Positions 49,333 through 61,548 of a stretch of DNA of 64,000 nt are shown here, in pieces. The stretch covers positions 143,804 through 207,803 of the forward strand of contig PYSS01000070.1 in NCBI GenBank assembly GCA_003049465.1. The letters run 5' to 3'. The position numbers and the translations under genes were made by a program. The DNA is from Magnaporthiopsis rhizophila. Lineage: Eukaryota > Ascomycota > Sordariomycetes > Magnaporthales > Magnaporthaceae. The first letter of the stretch is position 1; every line of letters starts with the position of its first letter. The notes under the pieces were generated by a model. That model did not search any database, was not told where the DNA came from, and saw only the letters and a program-made list of their open reading frames with translations.

Positions 49333-50891
49333 TCTGTGTGTATATTGAACTGTATATGCATGCACGGAAAGAGACACAGACAGAAGAAGCCTTCAGGATG
49401 AACCAGGATTCCTGTCCCAGCCTTCTCAGCGGAGGGGGGCCTTCCCGGAGGGCTTGTGGTCCGATGCGAGTTGATGGAGATGGCGGTCTAGTCTGGGCCA
49501 ATGGATTTCGTCATTTTTTTTTATTTCCCAATTTTCTCAAGCGTCGTCTGGCGTTGCTTGATCGGGTCTGTCCAAGAAGCTAGGCCCGGACTTTCGATGG
49601 GTCATTTTGTTTTAGCTCCCTTTTTCTCCTTGCTTTTCTCTCTCTTATTCTTGCCGTTATTTCACGGCCCCTTGACGCCACTTTTGTTCTTTGAAGGCCT
49701 CGCAGCTCTTAGCCTCGCAGGTTTGCCCAGCATCGAGCGTAAGCGACGGGGATGGCTGATGGCGCCACCTGCGAAACAACCTGGCCCCCTACCGTGCAGT
49801 CTGACCTAACTTCCTCTCCCTCCATTTGTGATGGTTTGTGGGCCCCCCCTGTGCTAATCTCCGATCACGATCCTACCCCCCGCCCAGACCGATGAGGGGC
49901 AATCAAGATGTGCGCGCGGGAACGACAAAAGCACTACCGGGTGCCTATTGTACCCGAGTAGCCCGACCCGACTTGTTCCACATAAATAAACAAGATGAAC
50001 CCGTTTCCGCGAACTTGTCAGCGTGCCGGGGGACCTTTCAGCGTAATAAGATCATTTGATAACAGAAACCCTTGACATCTACGTATCTCGTCCATTGAAC
50101 CTCGCAGCGTCAAGCCCATTCCTCGGCTCTGCCCGGGTGGCCAACGAGCTCCACGGACGGTCAGTCTCATATCCCGGGCGTGATATCACCAAAAGGGCTT
50201 GGCGTCCATGGGAGGTTTACCATGGTAACGGCTTGCCGGGCCTCTCAGTCTCCGCCGGCAGGCGCGGCGGGTGCTTTTGTCCACAACTCCATCCCGCACC
50301 GGGTACCAAGAAACCGCGCCAGCGTGGACTGGAGCCCACACCACCCAGCCGCACGAGACCCGTGGTAACATATAACCATGTACTAGGAAAATCATCCCGG
50401 AACTGGGCGAATCAAAGTCAATTTACTCCATGTTTTCTCTCCTTTTATTTTCTTTCGCGAACCGACTAACCAAAAGGAAAAGACATGGAAGGGGGAAAAA
50501 GCTAACATACCAGCGGTAGCAACAAACAGTAAAACCGCCCAATACACCTTGTCTTGCTCCATTTTTATTTTCCAAATATCCCTATTCAACCGACGACATG
50601 TACCCACCCACACACCCTCTCGGCGTGGCTAGATCATCATCTCGCAGCGTCACAACCCGGATTTTTGGGAAATGTCTCTGCGTTGCGTTGTGCCTGTGGA
50701 ATAATTTGTTTGTTGCATAACGGATCAAACATTTTGGCCATACCCCCGGACCCTGGTTAGGACCAGGTGACACCCGTCGATGGTTGCGTAGCCCCAAATA
50801 CCAGTGCCACATATGTGTGGATGCATGATAATGGTAATACATGATTGTTTCCGACCTCGCCCGTTGTCTCATTCACAAGCCAGCGACATCA

Positions 50892-50914
50892 AACACACAC
50901 ACACACACACACAC
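50892..50914. repeat. (CA)n microsatellite
   Basis: Perfect CA repeat of about 11 units in intergenic DNA. Confidence 0.85.
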
Positions 50915-51285
50915 GTGCGCCGCCGACAGGTGGACGGTACGCTTGTGAGAGCCCGCCCATCCCCTGGTGCTGCTTTGCCGAGGATGCCCAAGGGATGATG
51001 GGGCCGCTACACGCTAGCCCATCTGCTTGCAGCTTTTAGTGTTTGGGAATACGAAAGTGAAAGCGACTACAGGCCAAACTGGAAAGGTCGCCGCCGGTGC
51101 CGTGGCTGCGTGCTCGTCTATACTTGACCGTTTTCTTGATAAGAAGCGGCGGGTGTCGCTGGTGACCAACCAATCTAACTTGAAGGAGGAATACAAAAAA
51201 AAAAAAAAAAAAAAAAATCGGCAGGAAGGATGGAGTCTTTGCTAGTCCTATGTTAGCAAGCTAAGAGACAAAAATTCAAAAATGT

Positions 51286-51382
51286 CGACAACGACGCGAT
51301 TCGAACGCGCGCGCCCGAAGGCATTGGCTTTGTTATTCGCGAAAATAGCAGGCCAACGGATTAACCACTCTCCCACGTTGTC
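51286..51382 (-). tRNA. tRNA-Ser(GCT) with intron
   Basis: Read on the minus strand the two ends form a perfect 7-bp acceptor stem (GACAACG with CGTTGTC) plus a G discriminator. The D arm reads GGGAGAGTGGTTAATCC. The anticodon stem is TTGGC/GCCAA with anticodon GCT at 51349-51347 (RNA positions 34-36). About 16 nt after A37 do not fit the loop and are taken as an intron, as usual for eukaryotic tRNA-Ser(GCU). A long variable arm follows, typical of Ser. The T arm is GCGCG-TTCGAAT-CGCGT. The span is 97 nt including the intron. The exact intron ends are uncertain by a base or two. Confidence 0.92.
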
Positions 51383-51933
51383 TGTGGAAGCTGTCCGAGT
51401 CAGGGAAGCTCAGTCACCTATCAGATCCAACTCGGCCGCACTCTCCCCGCAGCTGAAGCATCACAAAATGGTACCACAAAAAAGGCGTCCAGCGTCCGAT
51501 GCACACAGTCTGGCTGTCAAACCCGACATCACACGTCTTCCTTATCCAGAGGTCCTATTCGCCGCCGTGCTAGGTACCAGGTGCGGTTTTTCGTGCGACG
51601 TCCTGACCGAACCCATCCACTATCACAGTTTGTCACACGGCGTCTTCTTGCCAAAGAAAGAGATACCAAAACTCATCAGTATATTAAAATGAACGTATTA
51701 ATAAAGTTAAATTCCCGAATAGTGGTAAAGATACTGTCCCTATGCAGGACTGATGTTCCCCAAAATGGGTGTCAGGGGTGCTTCTTTGGTACTGTCCCTG
51801 ACAACCAATGTGCGCTTCCTTGCCTGTAGTGTCCTGTCCTGCCTATCAGGTAAAGGAAATAGCAAGACTGGGTATAAGCAAACGTGAGGAGGAACGTTGA
51901 TGTCTCCTTAGGTATCAATGAAGAACCCAAAGC

Positions 51934-51975
<42 letters not shown>

Positions 51976-52201
51976 AACCNAAGACCTCCCTGACGCTCAT
52001 ATGAAATGGATCATTCGTTAAAAGACGCCAGAGCGCCTTGTCCAAGCAATGCCCATTAGAAGAGTGTAAAAAAAGTATAAGAGAAGAGGAAGGGAATCCG
52101 GTTCAAAGAAGCAAAGCCAACGAACGACCAGTAAAGTAGCCGAGGCAAGGCCTTCAGGTTGCGAGTAGGCGGCGAGCTGATTTTGGTGACAAGACGGCAT
52201 C
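51383..52201. other. Intergenic region, tRNA-Ser to RabGAP 3' end
   Basis: About 0.8 kb. Contains a poly(A) run of about 39 bases (51935-51973) and an N at 51980, likely an assembly join. No gene seen. Confidence 0.5.
51935..51980. repeat. Poly(A) tract followed by assembly N
   Basis: A run of about 39 bases, then CCAACC and a single N. Confidence 0.85.
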
Positions 52202-52558
52202 CTACGCCTTCTTCTTCCCCTGACGAAGCTTCCACTCGGCCCTGGTGATTTTCATAAGGAGTTCCTCGTCCTTGATGGGGACCCATGATGTCAACGCCTT
52301 CATGGCATTCTCAAAGTCCGAGTCTAGTAGAACTTCGGCCAGGGCGTGTAGTATTGCAGCTGCCGCGGCGTGAAGGATGTCCAGGTTCATTGGCGCCTCG
52401 CTGGATTCTGCGCCCGAGCTCCGTGGTGATGGCTCCCCGAGGAGCATGATGACGTCCCAAACCCGGAGTTGGGCCGGAAAAGGGACGGATAGGTTGAATA
52501 GAGTAAGATACCAGCGGGTGGCATAGGCTGTTGGGTCGATGCAGAGCTCCGTCTAGAA

Positions 52559-52594
<36 letters not shown>

Positions 52595-55340
52595 AGATTG
52601 TGCATGCGGAGTTTTGTCAGCCGAGGGGTAACGTTTGCATACCAGCTTGTGAGCGACCTCCTTGTCCCTAAGCCAGTCCTTCTCAAAGTCCTTGAGCNGA
52701 GCGACCTCCTTGTCCCTAAGCCAGTCCTTCTCAAAGTCCTTGAGCGCCGTCATCAGGCTGCCGAAGCCTGGCTCATAGAGTCTCTCGAGCCCTCTGAACC
52801 TCCACATGAGGACCAGCATGACAAACGCCTTCTCCTCGTCGTAGTAGCATAGCATCGTAGCAGCCAACGAGGCCATGCCCTGAACGTAGCCGGTTTCGGG
52901 GAAGTAGAGTGACAGCGCGTGGAGCACCCTGAAAAGGAGGCGCTGGCCCCCGCGATAGCGCCGACGAAACATGATGTGACGATTAATCGTTCGTGGGACG
53001 TCGAGATCGATCTGCGTGTCGTCGGCCGAGCTGACGGCCTGCAGGCGCTGGAATTCGGCCGTCAACTGCTCGTCTGTGGTGTTTGAGCCGTGCTGCCTGG
53101 CGCTCGCGGTGAGGAATGAGTACCAGGCCGCGGCGCGCCAACAGTCGGGGATGCCTTTCCAGGTGCGATCGACCACCTTGGCGTTCTTTGGGTCAAACTG
53201 GAATTCCATCCCCTGACCCGACTGGCCTTTATGGCTGACCTTGGCCATTTTCCTCCACTTCTCCGTTCTCTCCCACTCCTTCCTTTTGAAGGCCTCTGAC
53301 ATCTTTTCCACCTGTTCGTCCTCGAGAATGTCCGACAGGCCGGGGGCCAGTGTCAACATACCCGCAGCCTCGTCCATCAACCTCCTGTCCCGGTTGTGCG
53401 GGAGCAGGTTGGCTGCGGCCCTGACCGAGGAGCGGCCTGATCGTCTCGACGTGGCGGAAAGTTCCGAGGTCTGTGTGTTCAAGGACCGTGCCGAGACTTT
53501 TCGGGTTGGCCCGCGCCCCGGGGACAAAGACGCCGAGCCGTGGACAGCAGGGTCCATCCTCTTAACCAGCACATTCCTCTTCCTGGGCGTCGGCGGCAAT
53601 GATTGGGGCCCGGCGGCGTCCCCTCTGAACTCGGACCTCCTCGGATTCGGGGAGATGAAGCCGAAGCGATCGACATCAGCACCATCGACGTCCTCCCAGT
53701 CCTCGATGCCGCCTGCCAACTCAAACTCCCTCTTCGCGAGGTTATCTCGTCGCAGCGACGACGAGCTGACTGGCCGACGTGTATCTATGATAGCGCGGTG
53801 TGGAGGGAGGCTGTCGCCTCCTGGGGAACGGAACCTGCGAGAGAGCACGAGCGAATCGTGTCAACAGCGATTGGCGCGGGCGCGTAGGGGGTCTTGTGCT
53901 CGGGTTGACTAGGAAATCATACGCGGCATTCACTTCCCCGTCCGATGGGACCTCCGCTGTAGGCTCGGGGCGGTCGCTAAACGACGAGCCCGGCCCCCCA
54001 TGGACCCACCCGCCCTCCTCCTCGTCGGGCCCATAGAGCGATCTCACCTTTTGCGATTCTCTCTCCAGGTCGACGGCCAAGATTCGGATGTTGGGCATCT
54101 CCATCATCTTGGGCGCAGGGACGGGGGGCGAACTCTGATTCGAGCTGCCGGCGGTCGGGTCGGCGCGGGAGGACGATGGGGTCGCTGGAGCCGCGTTGGC
54201 AGCGGTCGCGGATGAGGGTGGCGCGACCGCGACCAAGATGGACGGGGCGCTGGTGGCGGTGGTGGTGGTGGCGGCAGCGGCAGCGGGCTCCATGACGGGA
54301 GGCGACGCGGATTGGGCAGGATGAGGATGTGGCTTCCCCACAGCACGCTTCCCGCCAAACATGACACTACCCCGGTGGGAGAAGGTTAATTGGGTGAGGA
54401 AGTCATCCTCCAAGAGGCTGTCGGTTGGGATGGCGGTGGTGATGGGAAGAAACTCGGAATTGTCCGATTGAGCTTGGGGGCGTGGCGGAGATGGCGGGCA
54501 GGGATCGTGATTGGCCCCGCCCCCAAGACCTGGCAGCTGCGAGGAGCCCCGCGATTGCGGCAGGGATGTGCATTCACCCTCGGTCAAGGGCGACGACGGG
54601 GCGTCGTCGATCTCTTCCGCATCCTTGGACAGACTCTTCTTCCTCAGCCGGTTCGGCTGCTGTCCAGACGACGCAGGCCGCAGGCTGAACGCTCTCGCCA
54701 TGGTCCTGCTGGCTGTACGGCTAAAGCTCACGGGTGGATTGCCCGTCGGCGACGACGAGCCCGGAGCAAGGCGCGGGGGTGTTGGGATTGGGGCGGCCCT
54801 AGGACTCTCAAACAGGGCATGGATTGGACTCGGGATATCGGCGGTGGAGAGTGCGCGGTGCGCCGTCTCGTGGCTAATGCGGGTCGTAAAACTGGTGGCG
54901 TCGCCAAGGATGGAGACGGTGGGTTCCTGGACGTTGAACCTGGCAAAAACGGCCGGGTCGTCCTCACACTCCTCGCGGATGGTCGAGGTCGGGGTTGCAG
55001 GGGCTAGCACCGAGTCACGCTTCCCGTCGTCGGCGGCGGCCGCAGCTGAAGACGACTGGGCGTGGTCGCGGGTGCGGAAGGCCGGATGCTGCTCGTTTGG
55101 CGAGATGGGCGGAGGTGCCACAATGACGGTGGTTCCCGACGCGACAGAGACGGGCCGGGTTGTCGTCCTGGCCGGGTTCCGGGGCGGGACGGGGATGACG
55201 GGGATGGGTGGCTTCGCCTGGAGAGTGTGCTCGTAGCGGAAGGCGACGAGGGAGGTGTCGTCGCGGAAGGGGGCGATGCGCGCGGCGGCAGGCTTGTTCT
55301 TGTACCGCAAGCTCGCGCTGGTCAGTTTGTGTGGCGCCAT
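52202..55340 (-). CDS. TBC-domain Rab GTPase-activating protein
   Basis: Expected to switch off a Rab GTPase in membrane traffic. Exons 55340-53923, 53834-52643 and 52552-52202; introns GTATGA..CAG (88 nt) and GTATGC..TAG (90 nt, containing a poly(T) run in sense). As assembled it has 986 residues, but a 48-nt block with an N duplicates 16 residues, so the true length is probably 970. The first 650 residues are Ser/Pro-rich and disordered. The TBC domain begins near KGIPDCWRAAAWYSFL. It keeps the arginine finger in IDLDVPRTI and the glutamine finger in ETGYVQGMASL. It then runs MWRFRGLERLYEPGF and, after intron 2, PTAYATRWYLTLFNLSVPF. The upstream in-frame Met at 55469 is possible; I prefer 55340. 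The Rab target is unknown. Confidence 0.9.
52562..52591. repeat. Poly(A) tract inside RabGAP intron 2
   Basis: About 30 As on the plus strand, read as poly(T) just upstream of the CTAG acceptor in the RabGAP sense. Confidence 0.85.
52651..52745. repeat. 47-bp direct duplication around an N (assembly artefact)
   Basis: 52651-52697 and 52699-52745 are identical, separated by one N at 52698. The unit including N is 48 nt, so the reading frame survives and the RabGAP seems to repeat LKDFEKDWLRDKEVA. A perfect coding duplication exactly bracketing an N is best explained by two overlapping contig ends that were abutted instead of merged. Confidence 0.93.
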
Positions 55341-58300
55341 GGCCGCGTGCGTGCAATCGGCAGTCGGCAGGCGGCGCAGGACAGTGAGCGACCGTCCACT
55401 GATGGCCGTGCGGAGGCTAACAGGTAGCTCAACCACCACTGTGCCCCAGGAACGCTGACGCGACAGCAACCGAGGGACACTGGCTTATGCGTGCGTGCGC
55501 TCTTGCAGATTGCACTTCTTTCCTTGGTCCTCGTTGGGCTGTTTGATGCGATTCTCTAGCGTGCGTAGCGATCCAGCGATGGATTGGAGCTGGCAGGGCC
55601 AGCAGTGGCAACCCAGAGTCAACAGGCAGCTCGGAGAAACAAATCCAAGGTCTCGACCTGGTGAAACAAAGTACGAGGCGGGTTCTGGAGCGGCAAGCAC
55701 GGAGCAGGGAAACAGCGAGGGCGAAAAAAAAAAAAAGAAAAACAAGTTCGGCGGGTGCAGCGCTGGTCGGGGACTTCGATGTTATTGTACGGGAGCTCGC
55801 TTGCTGTGGGTGCGCCTGCTGTTTTACTGGCGGCTTGGCGTTGTTGGGTTTTTCAGGACGGGAGGAAACAAGACAAATGGTGAATAATGACCAAGAGCAA
55901 ATGTTGACTGTTGACACCTGGGCTAGCTGGCGCAAACCGAAATCTAGGGATGGGCTCACACAAAGTTAAGTTCGTGGGGGAGGGAGGGCGGCTTAGGTTG
56001 GGGACACACTATAGCCAGCCAGAAGCGGGCCGGGTGGAATATGACTTTTTGTCCCGGGAATGAATGAAGCATCCATGGAGACCAGAAAGCAAGCGAGGAG
56101 GTGGTGGTGCCTTCCCTCTATTTTTTATTTTTCGGCCCGGCCACCGCCAGCACGCGGAGTCACAGTTCCATCCCCGCGCCTCCCCGACTCTGCCTGTGTG
56201 GTGTTTTGCACCTGCCACCGATGCAGGGCCTGTCCATGGCTTGGCCTGCCAGACTGCATGCGGCATCCATCTGTCTCCGTCACCATGGGCCACTTCCCGT
56301 TGGGCTGCTAGGATGCTGGGGTCAGAGGCCGTGGATGGGCCTGCCAACCACGTCGCAGGGTGCCATCAGCCATTGATTTCTTGAACCAGTAGGAGCCTGC
56401 CACAGCGCCACCCTGCAAGAGTATTGCGAAGGCCGGTTCAGCCTCTACCGCTCCCGCTCTCGGTCTCCACTTGGCGATTCGGCAGTGGTCATGATAAAAA
56501 GGAAACAAGCATGGGGACTCCTCGGGTCGATGGAGGAAGTGGGCCGAGTGGTGGAGGTGGCACACTTAGACCCTAACTACGTAAACCCATTACCGGGAGA
56601 TGGGGGCCCATGTGCCTCGGAAGCAGAGGCTCTAAAAGGCTGGGATTTGGCACGGAGACAAGAAGAAAAGGCTGTCGCTGGTGGCTGAAAATGGGGAAGC
56701 CAGGCATTTGTGGCCCCTGGGATTGGCTGGTGCGATGGGGTCAGTGTCAAAGGCAAAGAAGTTGAGACCTCCTCGTCTATCCTCTTGTGCACACACACGG
56801 CTGCTCCTTTCCCCATAAACTCCCGCCCAAAGCAGTGTAAATAATGCGTGGAATCAAGGTCACCGCCTGTTCCCGCCAATCGGCCGCCACCGGCAGCAGC
56901 GGCTCCAATATGGGCATTCGCGGCGCGGGTGGAACTACCTTATGTAGCCCGTTCGGCATGGGAAACCCGGAATCTCTTTTTCTTTCTCGGGATGTGACCG
57001 TTGGAAAAATAAAATGTTGCATCTCGAGGGGGGACCCTGCCTCCGCGATCTGCAGAAACAAAGACGGGGCCTCCTCCGTGGGCTGGAATCGGGTTAGATT
57101 CCCGCCATTTACACCGCTGTGCTCGGTGTCCTTCTCTTTCTCAGTTCGAGAAGGTTGGCAACGCGGCCAGAGCTCACGGGGCGGGGCGACAGGGCCGTGT
57201 TTCATTGGCGACGTCCTGACGTGGCAACCGCAATTTAGCCACTTCATCCGGCATCCATTCTTGGCCCCACCCTCCGAACCGCATTCCGTTCCAGATTGGG
57301 TACCAGGTAGGGATGCAGGGGTGTGCCAGAGGGAAGGCGGGTGAGAAAAGAAGGGGAGTTGACAGAAAGAGATTAAATACATAAGATAGCAGCGTGTGGA
57401 AATACAGAATTACTCCTTTCTTTTGCCATCTGAGGTCGTTTGCTCTCTACACGCAATATGTGCTGACGAGCGGCATCGAAGCACAAATCTCTTCCCGTAT
57501 CCATTCATTCACCTGACCTTCGCCTGGAACCCCCCTGGCGCGCTCATTCCACAGAGCGTCCCGGTTTGCACGGGGACCAAGAGGGCGAAACACATGGTTT
57601 CCCGTGCTTGGGCTCTGCACTGGCTGGCATGTGGCAGCATGTGGCATATGCTAGCTACCAAACAAAAACACGACAAGGCTACCTACCTAGGTACCACCTA
57701 CCTACACATGGCGCCTAACGAGCAAACAATGGTACGGCTCTCACGCGCTCCCACAAAAGGACATAAGAACCAGGGCGGGCATGATGAAAATGGTTGGCGC
57801 CCAGGTGTCCCGGTCGGTCCCAGGACATGTTCCCGAATGGCACGTCAGCGTCGCCCTGTTCCTGCGTCAAGTGGTAATCACATCACATCCCCCATCATTT
57901 CGTCCCTGGTTCTGAGGCTGCGGCGGGATCCTGCAGCAAGCGCATGTAAGCACGGAGCAGTACAGTACAGTAGTAGCAGCCCGAACATAAACAAATAGGC
58001 CAACTCCACGGTCCACGGCTCGGTTTCCAGGGCCCTGATTCGCCGCCTTATCTTTTCTCCATCTTGCGTGTTATCTGTCTGTTGGCTGTTTGTTCTTCCC
58101 CTGCCCGGCCCCTGTTTTGCCCTGTCCTTTCTCGTAGCAAATCACAACTCCGTAGTATACGTGCTACCAAACAAAAAAATAAATCAGACGTGTGATGGCT
58201 CAAACCGAATGCCACTGCAACCACACATTGCCTTTCGAATAACCACCAACCAACCAACAACAGTCCCCGCCCCCTCTGCGACCCGACGATGTGCCTTACC

Positions 58301-58801
58301 CAAACATCATCTCGCGTGTATGCAAGCTTCCATCCTGGAAATCTCTTTTTTTTTCTTCAAAAAACTGCGACCGTCGTCACATAAACAAACCCCTTGCAGC
58401 GCGCATATGTATGAGCGGGCGCGCGCGCCGCTAGCCAACGCTACTGTGCCATATCGCAAAGTGGCTCACCATGTAGGTGACTACCCTAGATGATGCTCAT
58501 CTTGCCTGCATGCCTCTTGACGTGTTATTAATTTTATAGCTTTTGCGACAAGGGGTGGAGCGGGCATGTCAAGTTCATCAGACGAAATCTGCAAACAAAA
58601 AGGAAACGACGATAACCGATAACGAGGAAACCATAGGTTTGAGATTTTTGTTATGTGTGGATGAAATGGGCAGAAACGCCCAGAAGGCGCCAGCCGGCCC
58701 CGATGCAACAGACGGCATCTTTAGGTTCTCCCTCTCTCTTTCTCTCTCTCCAGTTGAGGTTTTCTCTGTATTCACACACATCATCAACACACGCTTTCTA
58801 G
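55341..58801. other. Intergenic region upstream of RabGAP (3.5 kb)
   Basis: Lies between the RabGAP start and the 3' end of the ankyrin-DIL gene. A short A-run (about 55724-55740), a T-run near 58345-58360 and an ACCTACCTAGGTACC palindrome relative at 57681-57695 are seen. Open frames are short with no recognised domain. Confidence 0.5.
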
Positions 58802-61548
58802 CTACACCTCCTCGTTCTCCCAATCCTTCTCTCCAAACATCGGCCGCTTCCCGCCCTGACTGAGCTCGAGCTTGGCCAGGAACTCGGGCGGCACCGTGGG
58901 GATGTACTTGCGCTCCCGCTCTCTGTTAACCCCGCCGAACCCCGCCCCGTACGTGACCAGCATGTCCGTCACCGACGGCAGCGAGAACGGTAACATGACG
59001 GCCGGATCCAGCAGCAGGTGTTCGGGCGCGTCCTCCTCGTCCTCCTCATCCTCTCCGTCCGCCCTGGGCCCTCCCGACGTCCCCTGCGCCCCGCTCCTGG
59101 AAGTCTCAGCTTTTGTGCCATTCTTGGGCGGCGGGGCGGGCGGAACGTCGCCAGGCTTGAGTTGTTGAGACAGCCTGTCCCGCTGCCTCTCGCGGCGGAG
59201 AGTCGCCTCCTTCTGGATCGCGTTCAGATACTTGAGCGCGCTCTTGGGGAGGCCCTTCTCGCCCACCTCGGGGCGGTAGTGGTTCGCGGCGTGGATGAGC
59301 TGCTGTGGGCTGAGTGCCCGAAGCTGCTGAAGCGTGCCCACCAGCGCCTCGAGGTCGTCCTGGACCAGGGACGAGAAGCACTGTAGCCACTGCAGCAGTT
59401 GGATCACGGGGCCAAGGTGCCTGCGCGACGCGTCGGCCGTGCTTTCGCCGGTCGACTTTGTCTCGCCGTGCTCGTAGTGGTCCGGAGTCCGGTTGTTGGT
59501 CCGCGCCCAGTCCTCCAGCACCGATATGTTCATGCGGATCTGCATCGCCTTTGTCCGGGCCAGGTACTTGCGGTTCGACATGATGCGGTTGAACAGCTCG
59601 GCGCCCAGCCAGTACAGCAACTGCGACACAATCTGGCACGTGATGACCGAGTGTATGTCGTAGAGGTCTAGCACAAAAAGAGTGGACGAGAGCAGCGACG
59701 TCACGTTCCGCGGCGCCGGCTTGGCCCTCTGCTTTGGCGACGGCGGCCGATACCGCCTCTCGAGGGGCTCCTCCTTAACTTCCTTTTTCCGCTTGAAGAG
59801 CTTCCATTCGTTTTGAAACGTGATGTCTTCGAATCCCGGGATGGTCTCGTGGTCCAACATGGCCGGGTCCAGGACCTTATCCAGCCGCCTTTCGGCGTCT
59901 CGCACAATCAGGATAAAAATCTCGTTAATAAGTTCGGCCAGCTGTGCTTGGAACTCGGACGTGGCCTCAACCAGACCGGCATCCTTTCTCAGGTAGTGGA
60001 GCAGTAGCGTCGCGTTGGATATCCAAAAGGCCAATATGGTCATGTCCCACTGGTGATTTTCCACAACGTCATTGATCTTGTCCATGGCCGTGATGAGCAG
60101 CTTCGCAAGCAGCTCCGGGCTCGAGTGGTAGTGCGCATATCTTGCACTCAGAAAGATCATGTTTGCCGGAACAGGCTTTTGCGACGGTGTCCGCTGTGGC
60201 GTCATGTTGGTGATTACAATGTCGAGTATGCGGTCGAGCTCACTCTCCTGAAAGACGAACATCTGGTCGTGGTTGCACCTTTGCCAGTCGAACTCGGCCT
60301 GGTCCTCCTCAAACTCATCTATGGGCTAGACGGGCGGATTGTCAGTAGCCACTTGAAATCAGGCACTTTGGTACGCCTCTTTCTCTCCTTGACGTGTATA
60401 TTCCACATACCTCGGGCTGGTCGTCCATTCCCACATTCCCCAGGTCCACCTCGAGGTCGCGTGCGCTCTCCATCATCATTCTCCTCCTGAGCTCGTTCTC
60501 GGCCATCTCCTCCTCGAACCGGTCCTGGGACATGCCGGGGCTGTAAAAGTCATCCGTCACGCCGGCGTTGCCGATGTTATAGCCGCTATCGTGCAGATAG
60601 AAGGAAATGTCGCTGTCAGCGGCGACAAAGTCGAAGGGTGTGCGTCCGGTCGAGGTCTTAGCCTCAGGCGATGCGCCACTGTCCAGGAGTAGCTTCGCGA
60701 TGGCCTTGTGGCGGTTGGTCATGGCCCAAGTCAGTGCGCTCCAGTGGTTGCGATCCTTCTTTTCCACATCGGCGCCGGCGTCGATGAGGGCTTTGACGAC
60801 GTCTTCGTGCCCCTGCCGGGGTGCGTACGAGTTTCGTTATCAGCAAAGCTGCGGCTGCGTCGGGGGTTCATATACATCACCATCAGAGCCTGCAGGGTAG
60901 AGCTTACAAAACAGCTTGCGTATATCAAGGCCGGCGTGCCGTCCTCGTCGGGCGTGTTGACGTCGACGTATTGCTTGGGCTTACCGGCGAGGAGCCTCTT
61001 AACCAGATCCACGTTCCCGTTGCTCGCGGCCATGGCCAGAGCCTTCTGCAGCATCGACTTCTTTTCGTCGTCCGACAGCTTGTTGTCGTCGGCTAGGCCT
61101 TCGACGTCGTCGATGCCGCCTCCGGCGGAGTGGGCGGCCTGGGCAGCAATCATCTCCATCAGCCTCGTGTCGCTGTCGGTGATGCCCTTGGTGATATCAT
61201 CGTCGTAGGCAGGGTCGTTGAGCGACAGGTTGCCGAAATTCAAAGGCTTCGCAGCCATCGGGGAGATCAGAAACTGCGACTGGCCTGCTCACAGGGGAGC
61301 CGAGACGTGTCCGGATCAGCTTCACATTCCACTGGGTGGGTGGGTACAGGCAGGAAGGGCGGCCTTCGGTGCTTGGCCGTGCGGGCGAACTGACCTTGCC
61401 AGCCATCGTACATTTCTGTTTCGGGGACGAGCTCGGTCGGGCGTCGCCTGTCGTCAAGCGACTTGGGCAGATCGGCTGGGAGGGCTCTCGGCTTTTGCTG
61501 GCCGGAGCCGCCCTCGCCGACCCCGCCGCTAGAAGCGCCTAGATCCAT
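58802..61548 (-). CDS. Ankyrin-repeat and DIL (dilute) domain protein
   Basis: Fungal protein combining ankyrin repeats with the DIL domain found in class V myosin tails; probably a cytoplasmic adaptor in transport or polarity. Exons 61548-61395, 61284-60908, 60812-60411 and 60325-58802 give 818 residues. The first exon (MDLGASSGG to EMYDGWQ) joins through a GTCAGT donor to QSQFLISPMAAKPLNFG in frame; a start at internal Met 61258 would give 758 residues. Ankyrin-like units cover about 130-260 (GNVDLVKRLL, GHEDVVKALIDAGADVEKKD, HKAIAKLLLDSGASPEAK). The DIL core reads QIVSQLLYWLGAELFNRIMSN then KAMQIRMNISVLEDWAR. A Glu/Asp-rich stretch and SLPSVTDMLVTYG follow near the C-terminus. No motor domain is present. 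Confidence 0.9.

Larger units (their letters stand above)
42659..51285. other. Very long gene-free upstream region (8.6 kb)
   Basis: No supportable protein gene in 8.6 kb. Contents: TAGGTACCTA palindrome (43825-43834), A-rich purine runs (about 43890-43930, 46850-46870, 47287-47312), T-rich runs (about 45925-45940, 48480-48515), TG repeats (about 49313-49332), CA repeats (about 49050-49080, 50892-50914) and an A24 run (about 51194-51217). The stretch next to the Pro/Gln-rich gene is probably its promoter and leader. Many short open frames are strand-balanced and lack domains. Confidence 0.5.

Noticed and set aside
52651..52745. Genuine 16-residue repeat in the RabGAP
   Set aside because: Perfect identity bracketing an N within a conserved TBC fold points to an assembly artefact.
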